Source of the DNA: JBFHIZ01 sp963666475
GTDB taxonomy: Bacteria > Bacillota > Clostridia > Lachnospirales > Lachnospiraceae
Assembly (NCBI GenBank): GCA_963666475.2
Contig: CAXXJM010000001.1
Span: forward strand, 434,001-498,000
Direction of reading: 5' to 3'
Length of the DNA stretch: 64,000 nt
A program made the translations under genes and the position numbers. Shown here one piece after another: positions 53,431 through 63,576 of this stretch (position 1 is its first letter; each line of letters starts with the position of its first letter). The notes beneath the pieces are model-generated. The model worked only from the letters and a program-made list of their open reading frames with translations, ran no database searches and was not told where the DNA came from.

Positions 53431-54810
53431 ATGGCTCAATTATGGGGTGGAAGATTTACAAAAAGCACCGACCAAATGGTATATGATTTTAATGCATCAA
53501 TCTTGTTTGATCAAAGGTTGATACACGAAGATATAGAAGGAAGTATTGCACATGTTACAATGCTTGAAAAACAACAAGTGATTTCACAGGAAGAAAAGGA
53601 CATTCTTGTTAATGGACTTGTAAAACTTCTTGAAGAAATAGATCAAGGGACTATGGAAATCTCTTCGAGTTATGAAGATGTACATAGCTTTGTAGAGGCC
53701 ACACTTATTGAACGTCTTGGTGATGCGGCAAAAAAAATGCATACGGGTAGAAGCCGTAACGACCAAGTAGCCTTGGATATGAGACTATATATTCGTAAAC
53801 AAATTCTTTTTTTTGAACAAGAATTATTAAAAAATCTGGAGACGACTCTTCTTGAAATTATTGAAAATAATTTAGATACATATATGCCAGGATTTACACA
53901 CTTACAGAAGGCGCAACCAGTTACCGTAGCACATCATTTTGCTGCATATTTTGAAATGTTTAAACGTGACCGCTCTAGGTTACACGATATCTATAATAGA
54001 ATGAATTATTGCCCTCTAGGAGCTGGAGCTCTTGCGGGAACGACATATCCTTTGGATCGTGAATATACTGCATCGCTTTTAGGGTTTTATGGTGCAACTA
54101 CCAATAGTATGGATTCGGTATCAGACCGTGATTATGTTTTAGAATTTTTGTCGGCACTATCAATCTTAATGATGCATCTTAGTCGATTTTCAGAAGAGAT
54201 TATTATTTGGAATTCAAATGAGTATCAGTTTGTGGAAATAGACGATGCTTATGCGACGGGAAGTAGTATCATGCCACAAAAAAAGAACCCAGATATTGCC
54301 GAATTGGTACGAGGGAAAACGGGTCGTGTATATGCTTCGTTGCTTTCTTTATTAACCACTATGAAAGGTCTTCCGCTTGCTTATAACAAGGATATGCAAG
54401 AAGATAAAGAACTTACATTTGATGCAATTGATACAGCTAAGAACTGTGTACATTTGTTTACTGGAATGCTTTCAACTATGAAGTTCAATAAAGCAGTGAT
54501 GGAAAAAAGTGCGATGAACGGATTTACCAATGCGACGGATGTTGCAGATTACCTGGTGAAGAAGGGAATTCCTTTCAGAGATGCGCATGGAATCGTTGGG
54601 CAGCTTGTCTTAACTTGCATTGAGCAAAATGTGACATTGGATACGATGAGCATTGACGAATATAAAAAAATTCATGAGATTTTTGATAACGATATTTATC
54701 AGGCAATATCACTTGAAACATGCGTTCAAAAACGTTTAACAAAGGGTTCGCCTTCTATTCTTTGTATGAAAGAAAGTATAGAAGAATATAGAAAGTATTT
54801 AGATCTATAA
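53431..54810 (+). CDS. argH: Argininosuccinate lyase
   Basis: ArgH (459 aa) splits argininosuccinate into arginine and fumarate, the last step of arginine synthesis. MAQLWGGRFTKSTDQMV is the classic start, HTGRSRNDQVALDMRLY and GFTHLQKAQPVTVAHH hold conserved substrate-binding residues, and GSSIMPQKKNPD (around 277-288) is the fumarase-superfamily signature with the catalytic Ser. GGAGGG precedes the ATG. argG is not adjacent; asd follows after about 50 bases. Confidence 0.97.
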   Translation: MAQLWGGRFTKSTDQMVYDFNASILFDQRLIHEDIEGSIAHVTMLEKQQVISQEEKDILVNGLVKLLEEIDQGTMEISSSYEDVHSFVEATLIERLGDAAKKMHTGRSRNDQVALDMRLYIRKQILFFEQELLKNLETTLLEIIENNLDTYMPGFTHLQKAQPVTVAHHFAAYFEMFKRDRSRLHDIYNRMNYCPLGAGALAGTTYPLDREYTASLLGFYGATTNSMDSVSDRDYVLEFLSALSILMMHLSRFSEEIIIWNSNEYQFVEIDDAYATGSSIMPQKKNPDIAELVRGKTGRVYASLLSLLTTMKGLPLAYNKDMQEDKELTFDAIDTAKNCVHLFTGMLSTMKFNKAVMEKSAMNGFTNATDVADYLVKKGIPFRDAHGIVGQLVLTCIEQNVTLDTMSIDEYKKIHEIFDNDIYQAISLETCVQKRLTKGSPSILCMKESIEEYRKYLDL

Positions 54811-54864
54811 GAATCAATAATCATGAGAAAATAGATTTCGTATAAGAAAGGTATGGATAGTAAG

Positions 54865-55950
54865 ATGAGTGAAAAATTAAAAGTTGGAATTTTAGGTGGA
54901 ACTGGAATGGTTGGGCAGAGATTCATTAGTCTGTTGGATGGACATCCATGGTTTGAAGTGGTAACTATTGCTGCAAGCCCTAGATCAGCTGGGAAAACCT
55001 ATGAAGAAGCTGTTGGTAATCGTTGGAAAATGGTTACGCCTATGCCAGAAGCAGTAAAGAATATTATTGTTATGAATGTAAATGAAGTAGAGAAAGTAGC
55101 TTCGGAAGTGGATTTTGTTTTTAGTGCCGTAGACATGACAAAAGATGAAATTAAAGCAATAGAAGAAGCATATGCAAAAACAGAAACCCCAGTAGTATCC
55201 AACAATAGTGCACATCGGTGGACAAAAGATGTACCAATGATCATTCCAGAGGTGAATCCAAACCATACGGATATTATTGCAGCACAAAAGAAAAGACTGG
55301 GCACGACAAAGGGATTTATTGCTGTAAAACCAAACTGTTCCATACAGAGTTATACACCTGCACTTGCAGCATGGGCTGAATTTGAACCATATGAAGTCGT
55401 AGCAACTACATACCAGGCAATTTCAGGGGCAGGAAAAACTTTTGCTGAGTGGCCAGAAATGATTGAAAATATTATTCCATTCATTGGTGGTGAAGAGGAA
55501 AAAAGTGAACAAGAGCCATTGAAAGTATTAGGAACTGTTGGAGAGACTGAAATCATGAAATCAGAAGGTCCACTGATTACAACACAGTGTATTCGTGTAC
55601 CTGTATTAAATGGTCATACAGCGGCTGTATTTATTAAGTTTAAAAAAGAAGTATCAAAAGAAGAACTGATTGAAAAATTAGTTGCTTACAAAGGATTTCC
55701 ACAAGAAGTGGAACTTCCTAGTGCACCAAAGCAGTTTATTCAATATTTATCGGATGATAATCGCCCACAAGTTAAAATGGATGTGGATTTCGAAAACGGG
55801 ATGGGAGTATCTATCGGTCGTCTTCGAAAAGATACCGTGTACGATTATAAATTTGTTGGGTTATCTCATAATACCGTTCGTGGAGCAGCAGGCGGTGCGG
55901 TTCTTTGTGCTGAGCTATTAAAAGCAAAAGGCTTTATTACAAAAAAATAA
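54865..55950 (+). CDS. asd: Aspartate-semialdehyde dehydrogenase
   Basis: Asd (361 aa) reduces aspartyl phosphate to aspartate semialdehyde, the branch point to lysine, diaminopimelate, threonine and methionine. VGILGGTGMVGQRF is the NADP-binding loop, KPNCSIQSYTPAL carries the active Cys158, and SGAGKTFAEWP and the GHTAAVFIKF region follow. The sequence resembles the archaeal/fungal-like class found in many Clostridia more than the E. coli class. An alternative ATG lies four codons earlier, one base after GAAAGG; the chosen one is 13 bases after it. Confidence 0.95.
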   Translation: MSEKLKVGILGGTGMVGQRFISLLDGHPWFEVVTIAASPRSAGKTYEEAVGNRWKMVTPMPEAVKNIIVMNVNEVEKVASEVDFVFSAVDMTKDEIKAIEEAYAKTETPVVSNNSAHRWTKDVPMIIPEVNPNHTDIIAAQKKRLGTTKGFIAVKPNCSIQSYTPALAAWAEFEPYEVVATTYQAISGAGKTFAEWPEMIENIIPFIGGEEEKSEQEPLKVLGTVGETEIMKSEGPLITTQCIRVPVLNGHTAAVFIKFKKEVSKEELIEKLVAYKGFPQEVELPSAPKQFIQYLSDDNRPQVKMDVDFENGMGVSIGRLRKDTVYDYKFVGLSHNTVRGAAGGAVLCAELLKAKGFITKK

Positions 55951-55971
55951 ATTGTAATACTTGGAGGGAAC

Positions 55972-57690
55972 GTGGACGAACTACACTATCGTAATGACTT
56001 GCTAGAAGTCATCAATGAACAGCATATCGAAAATGAGAGAATGTATCGTGCAATATGTAAAACGATAGATTGTGCGATTATTTACTATCATTTCCCAAAA
56101 GATCGATATCAGGTTATGGGGAAATGGGAGCAGTTCTTTTCGTTCCCTTTTGAGACCGGAAAAGATTTTTTTCAACTATATGATTTGTTTGAAGAAGAAG
56201 AGATCCCTGTTCTTAAAGAAACATTGTTTCCTGAAAAGTCAGGAATCGAATCATCTTTAACGATATTGAAGGAAAAGGATGGCACTCGTTTTTTTGAGTT
56301 TCACGTAGTTTTAGTATTTGAGGATGAAGAGATTACCGATAAGATCATTTTGATTTCTGATGTGACAAAACGAGAACAAAGAATCAAAGAAATAGATTTT
56401 ATGGAGAATTATGATGTTCTTACAGGCCTATATAATCGTAAACATTTTTTGTCTATTCTTGTTGATTGGATTATGCATGCATCAAAAGATAACACGTTGA
56501 TTAATGTGCTAAGTTTTGATATCAAGGACTTTAGAAAAATCAATGACCATGGTGGAGTTTCCATTGGTGATGAAATTATACAAAAATTTTCTAGAATTCT
56601 ATCAGAGTTTTCTTCGGATCAAGTATTGATCGCAAGATTCCATGCGGATATTTTTTATATGGCAATCAAAGATCCTGTTGGAAGTCAAAGTGTGGAAAGC
56701 ATTTGTAATCGCATTTTTGAAAAAACAAAAAAACCATTTGTATTAAGCAATAAAAGTGAAGCAACCATTGATATTAGTGTAGGAGTTGCAGAATTCCCAG
56801 AGAAAGCAACTTCTGCTGCAGTGTTGTTACGATATGCAGAAATTGCTTTGTTTAAAGCAAAGGATTTGGGAACCAACAATTTTTATTATTTCAATCAGTC
56901 AATTTTGAATGCGTTTCTGGCAACGGTTGAATTTGAACAGCAACTAAGCGATGCGGTAAAAAACGAGGAGTTTTATATTCACTTCCAACCTCAATTTCAG
57001 GCAAAAACCAAGAAATTAAGAGGTGTTGAAGCATTACTGAGATGGAAGAACAAAGAAGGGCAACAGATTAGTCCACAACAGTTTATTCCAATTGCTGAAA
57101 AGAATGGTATGATTATTACTTTGGGGAAATTTGTAATTCGAGAAAGTATACGTATTTTTTCAGAATGGAATAAAAAATTCCAATATCCAATGATTTTATC
57201 GATTAATATTTCAGCTCTTCAGTTTAACCGAGGTGATTTGGTTTTAGATATTATAGAGTCCTTAGAACGTTACGAAATTGAACCACGTCAGGTCGAGATT
57301 GAAATTACAGAAAGCATTTTGATTCATGACCTGAATGGAAGCAAAGAAAAAATGAATATTTTAAGAAACATGGGAATTAAAGTTTCAATGGATGATTTTG
57401 GTACCGGATATTCTTCTCTTGCTTATTTAAGTGGATTGCCTATTGATACATTAAAAATTGACAAGAGTTTTATTGATACCGTCTTTCATAATGATTCAAC
57501 AAAAATTATTATTGAGTCTATTTTAGGAATGGTAAAGCGTCTTGGAATCGAAACTGTTGCAGAAGGTGTCGAAACGAAAGAACAATTCGACTTTTTAAAT
57601 GAGATGGATTGCGATTGTATTCAAGGGTATTATTTAGGAAAGCCAATGGATGCAGAACGAATAACACAACTCATTATGAAGGAAATGTAA
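55972..57690 (+). CDS. GGDEF(degenerate)-EAL protein, probable c-di-GMP phosphodiesterase
   Basis: A 572-aa soluble signalling protein. Residues about 20-135 resemble a PAS-like sensor. The GGDEF domain starts at YDVLTGLYNRKHF but its active loop reads FHADIF (around 224-228), so it cannot be a normal cyclase. The EAL domain is complete: GVEALLRW (Glu353), SINISALQF, EIEITES, SMDDFGTGYSS, KIDKSFID, AEGVETKEQ and QGYYLGKPM. It therefore most likely degrades cyclic di-GMP. The start is GTG behind GGAGGG, 21 bases after asd. The next gene is an ATPase in the same direction. Confidence 0.88.
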   Translation: MDELHYRNDLLEVINEQHIENERMYRAICKTIDCAIIYYHFPKDRYQVMGKWEQFFSFPFETGKDFFQLYDLFEEEEIPVLKETLFPEKSGIESSLTILKEKDGTRFFEFHVVLVFEDEEITDKIILISDVTKREQRIKEIDFMENYDVLTGLYNRKHFLSILVDWIMHASKDNTLINVLSFDIKDFRKINDHGGVSIGDEIIQKFSRILSEFSSDQVLIARFHADIFYMAIKDPVGSQSVESICNRIFEKTKKPFVLSNKSEATIDISVGVAEFPEKATSAAVLLRYAEIALFKAKDLGTNNFYYFNQSILNAFLATVEFEQQLSDAVKNEEFYIHFQPQFQAKTKKLRGVEALLRWKNKEGQQISPQQFIPIAEKNGMIITLGKFVIRESIRIFSEWNKKFQYPMILSINISALQFNRGDLVLDIIESLERYEIEPRQVEIEITESILIHDLNGSKEKMNILRNMGIKVSMDDFGTGYSSLAYLSGLPIDTLKIDKSFIDTVFHNDSTKIIIESILGMVKRLGIETVAEGVETKEQFDFLNEMDCDCIQGYYLGKPMDAERITQLIMKEM

Positions 57691-57705
57691 CGGGGAGAAT
57701 ACAAG

Positions 57706-59058
57706 ATGCAGGAACAATCAGTTGAATATTCATATTTAGAAGATACTTTTCAGAACGGGGGCAGACAAGTCACGGTCGTGTACGGAATGAATCAGATCGG
57801 AAAGACGACTCTGTTCAAGAAGTTTGCCCTAATTCATGGAGGTGTCTTTTTTTTGAGCAGCCCCGGGTCTGATATGGAAATCCGAAGTTCGCTCGATAAG
57901 TATTTAAAATTGAACAAATCTGAAGAATCGGAAAATGATCTTACATATGAGCAAATATTTCAAAAAATGTTTCCAGATAAAATGGAACGATATGTTTTTG
58001 TAATTGATGATTTTCAGAACATTCTTAAAAATAGTGAAGAGTTTTTTAAAGAGTTATTTGCATATGTATCAAAGAATTTAGAACATTGTATGATATATTT
58101 GGTTAGTTCACATGTTGGGTGGGTGGAAAATCAAATGATTCAAAAAATGGGAGCAGATGCTGCGTTGATTACTGGCTTTTTTAAACTTCAACCAATGTCA
58201 TTTGAGGAGTGCTTAGACTATTTTAATGGTTATTCATCCTTTGATGTACTTCTTATGTACAGTATCTACAGTGGAAGAATTGGATACTTGTCTCAACTCG
58301 ACCCCAAAAAAAACTACAAAGAAAATATTCTAGCACAAATGCTAAAAGAAAACTCTTTTCTACATGCAAATATGCACTTAAATATTCGTGAGCAACTAAG
58401 GGAAACAAGTGTTTATTATACAATTTTAGAAACGTTATCTAGAGGAAAGTGTAAACTGAATGATATTCATCGCTGTACAGGATACTCAAGAGCAAAAATA
58501 AGTGTTTATCTTAAGACCTTGATGGAGTTACAATTTGTTGAGAAAGTTTTTTCTGTGGATACTCCAGGCAGGGAAAACTCTCAAAAAGGAGTTTATCGAA
58601 TTTGTGATCCAGTTATTCGTTTTTATTTTACGTTCATTTATCCAAATGAATCGTTTTTTGTCCTTTTGGAACAAAATGATTTTTATGAGGCGTACGTAGA
58701 AAAATATTTAGATTCTTATGGATGGAGTATGTTTCCAACAGTTTGTAGAAATATGTTTGAGGCAATGAACTCTGAGCAAGTTCTTCCGTGCAGGTTGAAT
58801 TCTGTAGGTGAGTGGCTTGGGAAAAATGGGCATATCCCAATTTTAGGAAAAAATTCAGATGATAGATACTTGGCTGGTTTTTGTGGGAATGTCAAAGAAC
58901 CGTATGATTATCATTTGTTTTTGGAGCAGCAAAAAATTATGGAAGAAGCGATGATCGATCCGGAATACATATATCTGTTTTCCATGTTTGGATTTGATAC
59001 AAATCTGGAAAAGTTCGCGGAAAGTAATCCCAAGATTATATTGATCGACTTAGAATAG
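57706..59058 (+). CDS. ATPase of the archaeal-ATPase/DUF234 type
   Basis: A 450-aa protein with an N-terminal STAND-like ATPase domain: VVYGMNQIGKTTL (Walker A, about 24-36) and YVFVIDDFQNIL (Walker B). A winged helix follows (about 235-290), then the DUF234-type C-terminal region (VYRICDPVIRFYFTFIYP). In many relatives that C-terminus carries a PD-(D/E)XK nuclease site (ID and ExK); here the matching stretch reads VGEWLGKNGHIPILGK and AGFCGN, without those residues, so it is probably not a nuclease. Function unknown. GGGGAG precedes the ATG. It lies between an EAL protein and mutS. Confidence 0.82.
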   Translation: MQEQSVEYSYLEDTFQNGGRQVTVVYGMNQIGKTTLFKKFALIHGGVFFLSSPGSDMEIRSSLDKYLKLNKSEESENDLTYEQIFQKMFPDKMERYVFVIDDFQNILKNSEEFFKELFAYVSKNLEHCMIYLVSSHVGWVENQMIQKMGADAALITGFFKLQPMSFEECLDYFNGYSSFDVLLMYSIYSGRIGYLSQLDPKKNYKENILAQMLKENSFLHANMHLNIREQLRETSVYYTILETLSRGKCKLNDIHRCTGYSRAKISVYLKTLMELQFVEKVFSVDTPGRENSQKGVYRICDPVIRFYFTFIYPNESFFVLLEQNDFYEAYVEKYLDSYGWSMFPTVCRNMFEAMNSEQVLPCRLNSVGEWLGKNGHIPILGKNSDDRYLAGFCGNVKEPYDYHLFLEQQKIMEEAMIDPEYIYLFSMFGFDTNLEKFAESNPKIILIDLE

Positions 59059-59070
59059 AGAGAAGTATGT

Positions 59071-61737
59071 ATGACTAAAGAAGAGATTTACGAACAAGTT
59101 ACACCGATGATGAAACAGTATTTAGAAACAAAAGAGCAGCACAAGGACTGTTTGCTCTTTTATCGTCTTGGAGATTTTTATGAAATGTTTTTTGATGATG
59201 CTATTGTTGTATCAAAAGAACTAGAACTTACATTAACAGGAAAAAGCTGTGGTCTTGAAGAGCGTGCTCCAATGTGTGGAATTCCTCATCATGCCGCGGA
59301 CACATATTTAGAGAAGCTGATTAAAAAGGGATTTAAAGTAGCTATTTGTGAGCAGGTAGAAGATCCTAAGGAGACAAAAGGTCTAGTTAGAAGAGAAGTG
59401 GTGAGAATCGTCACGCCTGGCACAAACCTTAATATGCAAAGCATCGATGAAGAAAAGAACAATTATTTAATGTCTGTTTTTTATATGACTGGAAAAATTG
59501 GAGTTTCTGTCTGCGATATCACAACGGGTGATTTCTATTTGACGGAGGTTGATGAAAATCGAAAGCTTTTGGATGAGATATATAAGTTTAATCCGTCTGA
59601 AATTATATGTAACGATGCAATGTTTGTAAGTGGGATTGATCTTGAAGAACTTAAGAATCGGTATGGAATTGTTATTTTTGCATTAGAACCATGGTATTTT
59701 GATGAAGAACGTGGAAAGAAATGTTTGTTCGGACATTTTAAAGTACGTTCATTAGAAGGCCTTGGTATTTCGGATTTTCCATCTGGAACGACTGCTTCTG
59801 GTGCATTGTTGCAATATTTATATGAAACGCAGAAAACTTCATTAAGTCAATTCACTCGTATTTCTCCATATGTACAAGCATCCTACATGTTGATTGATAG
59901 CTCGACAAGAAGAAATCTCGAGTTAGTAGAAACTATGAGAGAAAAACAAAAATATGGATCTCTTTTATGGGTTCTAGATAAAACCAAAACTGCAATGGGT
60001 GCAAGAATGTTACGTACCTACATTGAACAACCTTTATTAAAAGAAAAAGAAATCAATCAACGTTTAAATGCAATTGAATCTTTTTCTAAAGACACGATTT
60101 CAAGAGATGAGATAAGGGAATACTTGAATCCGATCTATGATTTAGAACGATTGCTTGGTAAAGTAAGTTATAAATCTGCAAATCCAAGAGACTTTATAGC
60201 CTTTCGAAACTCATTAGAGATGATACCGCATATAAAAACAGTTTTAAATGTTTTTGAAACGGATCTCTTGAAAAAAATAAATCAGGAAATTGACTCTTTA
60301 GAGGATATTTGCCGTTTGCTTACGGTATCTATTAAAGAAGAACCATCTTTGACAATTAAAGAAGGCAATATTATCAAGGACGGATTTCAGGAAGATATTG
60401 ATCGGTTTCGTCAAGCAAGTACACAAGGAAAACAATGGCTGGCTGAATTAGAAGAGAAAGAAAGAACTCGTACGGGAATAAAAAATCTTAAAATCAAATA
60501 CAACAAAGTATTTGGTTATTATTTTGATGTTACCAACTCGTATCGTGATGTTGTACCAGAGGATTTTATTCGAAAACAGACGCTTGCGAACTCGGAGCGT
60601 TTTACCACGAATGAACTAAAAGAACTGGAAGATACAATCTTAAATACAACTGATAAATTAAATGGCCTTGAATATGATTTGTTTTGTGAAATTCGCGATG
60701 CTATTGCAGCAGAAACGAAACGTATTCAGAAAACGGCGAAAGCGTTGGCACATTTAGATGTCCTTGCATCCTTATCCTATGTTGCGGAAAGGAATCAATT
60801 TGTTCGCCCCAAAATAAACACCAAAGGGATTTTACAAATTAAAGATGGAAGACATCCGGTAGTTGAGCGAATGATTGAACATGGACTGTTTGTGGCAAAT
60901 GACACCGAACTTGACAACAAAGGTAAATTGATTTCCATCATCACAGGACCTAATATGGCTGGGAAATCCACATATATGCGTCAAGTAGCTTTGATTGTAC
61001 TTATGGCACAAATCGGTTCGTTTGTACCGGCAAAAGAAGCAAATATTGGTCTGACTGATCGTATTTTTACGAGAGTAGGCGCTTCGGATGATTTGGCTAG
61101 TGGACAAAGTACATTTATGGTAGAAATGAATGAAGTGGCAAATATTTTGAGAAATGCAACATCAAAAAGCTTGTTGATTTTAGATGAGATAGGACGTGGG
61201 ACTTCCACTTATGACGGGTTAAGTATTGCATGGGCTGTGATTGAACACATCAGCAATCAAAAATTGATTGGTGCAAAAACTTTGTTTGCGACGCATTACC
61301 ATGAATTGACAGAGCTAGAAGGAAAAATAAATAATGTAAATAATTATTGTATTGCAGTAAAAGAAAAAGGTGATGAAATCGTTTTCTTGAGAAAAATTGT
61401 AAAAGGTGGAGCTGATAAGAGTTATGGAATCCAAGTTGCAAAATTGGCAGGGGTTCCTGATGAGGTAATTTCTCGAGCGAAAGAAATTGCAGAGGAACTT
61501 TCGGAGAATGATATTACAGAAACGCTAGAAACGATTTCTACTAATAAAAAGAAAACTAAAAATCGTCAAAATTCAAATTTAAACACCATGGAACTAGACC
61601 AGATATCTTTATTTGATACGGTTACTGATGAAAATGTATTACAGGAACTCATGGATCTGGATGTTTCTAATCTAACTCCAATGGAAGCTTTAAATAAGTT
61701 GTATACTTTGCAAAATAAGTTAAAGAACAGGTGGTAA
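59071..61737 (+). CDS. mutS: DNA mismatch repair protein MutS
   Basis: MutS (888 aa) recognises mismatches and small loops in DNA and recruits MutL. The mismatch-contacting GDFYEMFFDDA motif (Phe-X-Glu) is near residue 33, and the clamp and core domains are of full length. The ATPase has Walker A GPNMAGKST (626-634), Walker B LLILDEIGRGTSTYDG and the FATHYHELTELE segment. Start MTKEEIYEQVTPMMKQYLE fits the Firmicutes form. mutL begins one base after its stop. Confidence 0.98.
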   Translation: MTKEEIYEQVTPMMKQYLETKEQHKDCLLFYRLGDFYEMFFDDAIVVSKELELTLTGKSCGLEERAPMCGIPHHAADTYLEKLIKKGFKVAICEQVEDPKETKGLVRREVVRIVTPGTNLNMQSIDEEKNNYLMSVFYMTGKIGVSVCDITTGDFYLTEVDENRKLLDEIYKFNPSEIICNDAMFVSGIDLEELKNRYGIVIFALEPWYFDEERGKKCLFGHFKVRSLEGLGISDFPSGTTASGALLQYLYETQKTSLSQFTRISPYVQASYMLIDSSTRRNLELVETMREKQKYGSLLWVLDKTKTAMGARMLRTYIEQPLLKEKEINQRLNAIESFSKDTISRDEIREYLNPIYDLERLLGKVSYKSANPRDFIAFRNSLEMIPHIKTVLNVFETDLLKKINQEIDSLEDICRLLTVSIKEEPSLTIKEGNIIKDGFQEDIDRFRQASTQGKQWLAELEEKERTRTGIKNLKIKYNKVFGYYFDVTNSYRDVVPEDFIRKQTLANSERFTTNELKELEDTILNTTDKLNGLEYDLFCEIRDAIAAETKRIQKTAKALAHLDVLASLSYVAERNQFVRPKINTKGILQIKDGRHPVVERMIEHGLFVANDTELDNKGKLISIITGPNMAGKSTYMRQVALIVLMAQIGSFVPAKEANIGLTDRIFTRVGASDDLASGQSTFMVEMNEVANILRNATSKSLLILDEIGRGTSTYDGLSIAWAVIEHISNQKLIGAKTLFATHYHELTELEGKINNVNNYCIAVKEKGDEIVFLRKIVKGGADKSYGIQVAKLAGVPDEVISRAKEIAEELSENDITETLETISTNKKKTKNRQNSNLNTMELDQISLFDTVTDENVLQELMDLDVSNLTPMEALNKLYTLQNKLKNRW

Positions 61738-61738
61738 T

Positions 61739-63565
61739 ATGCCAAGAGAAATCAATTTATTAGATCATGAGACCATTGATAAAATTGCAGCAGGAGAAGT
61801 CATTGAAAGACCAGAAAGCATCGTTAAGGAGTTGGTCGAAAATTCAATTGATGCAAATTCTACGAGAATTACTGTTGAAATCATAGATGGCGGAATGAAA
61901 TTAATTCGTGTTACTGATAATGGAGATGGTATACCTAAAAGACAAATTCAAATCGCTTTTTTAAGACATGCGACGAGTAAAATAAGAGAAGCGGATGATT
62001 TGTTTCATTTATCGAGTTTAGGTTTTCGCGGAGAAGCGCTATCATCAATTGCTGCGGTTTCAGAAACGGAAGTTATTACAAAGACAAAAGATGAACTCGT
62101 AGGTATTAAATATGAAATATCAGGGGGTAAAGAAGTTGGTCTATTAGAAATTGGGGCACCAAATGGGACCACATTTCTTGTGAAAAATCTGTTTTTTAAT
62201 ACACCTGCTCGAAAAGCTTTTATGAAGTCGGAGTCTTCAGAAGCAAAGAATATACAATCTTTAATGGAACGTTTAATGATTTCAAAACCTGAGATTGCTT
62301 TTACATTTATTATGAATGGGAAAGTAAAGCTTCAAACAAATGGTACCAAAGATCCAAAACAAGTCATATATCGTCTGTATGGAAAAGAAGTCTATGATGA
62401 AGTTTTTTATAAAAATATAAAAAAGGATAATTTTGAAATTCATGCATATCTTGGCACTCCTTCTTTAAGCAGAGGAACAAGAGCTTTTGAACATATGATT
62501 GTAAATGGTAGGTATGTAAAAAGCGACATCATTATCAGTGCCATGGAAGAAGCTTATGAAAGTTTTATGATGCAACATAAATTTCCATTTGCACTACTTT
62601 ATATTGAGTGCAATCCAGAAGTAATTGATGTAAATATTCATCCAAATAAAAAAGAAATTCGATTTCATCGTGCGGAAGGTCTACATGAAACGGTATTCGA
62701 CCTGATTCGACAAGGCATACAAGAACATTCGATGGTTCAGAGAGCACGATTTGAACAGGAAAACACATATAAAACAGAAAAAATCGTACCAACAAAGAAA
62801 ATCATTGCTGAGCCTTATGAAGTACATTATCAAGCAAATTTAGAACAAAATCGTGAAGAAAAGCTTGAAGAAAAAGAACCAGAATATGCTATGGAAGCTC
62901 CAATATCTATGATTCAACAAATGCTTGTTGGTAAAGAATTGATTCAAGAATCAATATTTGAGTCAGAGGAAATAAATAAGGTACCTGGAGAACTTACAAT
63001 TATTGGTCAGATTTTTGATACATATTGGCTTGTTACGATGCAGGATACGTTATATTTTGTTGATCAACATGCAGCACATGAAAAAGTGAAGTATGAACGA
63101 TTTATGAAACAATTTGAAGAGCGAACATACATTACTCAAAATATTTACCCACCGGTGATACTGACATTAACAGCAGCTGAAACCGAAACCTTGGAACAAT
63201 ATTCTTCCTATTTCAAAGACTTGGGGTTTGTGTTCGAACATTTTGGTGACTCTTCATACGCGATTCGAGAAATTCCGATGGAATTATACAAAAAAAATGA
63301 AAAGGAATTATTTTTGGATATTTTGGATGAACTATCAAGTCGTAGCGTGTCAGCAAATCCAAAAGCGATAACTGATCGTATTGCAAGTATGGCATGTAAA
63401 AGTGCGGTTAAAGGAAATTCTTCGATGAATTTTATGGAAATGGAAGCTTTGGTCCAAGAGCTTATGGAACTTGAAAATCCATTTTTTTGTCCTCATGGTA
63501 GACCAACAATTATTTCTATGACAAAAAAAGAGATTGAGAAAAAGTTTAAACGTATTGTTACGTGA
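61739..63565 (+). CDS. mutL: DNA mismatch repair protein MutL, endonuclease type
   Basis: MutL (608 aa) couples MutS to strand removal. The N-terminal GHKL ATPase shows ELVENSIDANSTRI, DNGDGIP, RHATSKI and GFRGEALSSIAAV. The C-terminal domain has DQHAAHEKVKYE, the DQHA(X)2E(X)4E endonuclease motif, with ACKSAVKGN and CPHGRPT completing the metal site. It therefore nicks DNA itself, as expected in a lineage without MutH. miaA follows, giving the conserved mutS-mutL-miaA order. Confidence 0.98.
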   Translation: MPREINLLDHETIDKIAAGEVIERPESIVKELVENSIDANSTRITVEIIDGGMKLIRVTDNGDGIPKRQIQIAFLRHATSKIREADDLFHLSSLGFRGEALSSIAAVSETEVITKTKDELVGIKYEISGGKEVGLLEIGAPNGTTFLVKNLFFNTPARKAFMKSESSEAKNIQSLMERLMISKPEIAFTFIMNGKVKLQTNGTKDPKQVIYRLYGKEVYDEVFYKNIKKDNFEIHAYLGTPSLSRGTRAFEHMIVNGRYVKSDIIISAMEEAYESFMMQHKFPFALLYIECNPEVIDVNIHPNKKEIRFHRAEGLHETVFDLIRQGIQEHSMVQRARFEQENTYKTEKIVPTKKIIAEPYEVHYQANLEQNREEKLEEKEPEYAMEAPISMIQQMLVGKELIQESIFESEEINKVPGELTIIGQIFDTYWLVTMQDTLYFVDQHAAHEKVKYERFMKQFEERTYITQNIYPPVILTLTAAETETLEQYSSYFKDLGFVFEHFGDSSYAIREIPMELYKKNEKELFLDILDELSSRSVSANPKAITDRIASMACKSAVKGNSSMNFMEMEALVQELMELENPFFCPHGRPTIISMTKKEIEKKFKRIVT

Positions 63566-63576
63566 TTGTGAGGATT

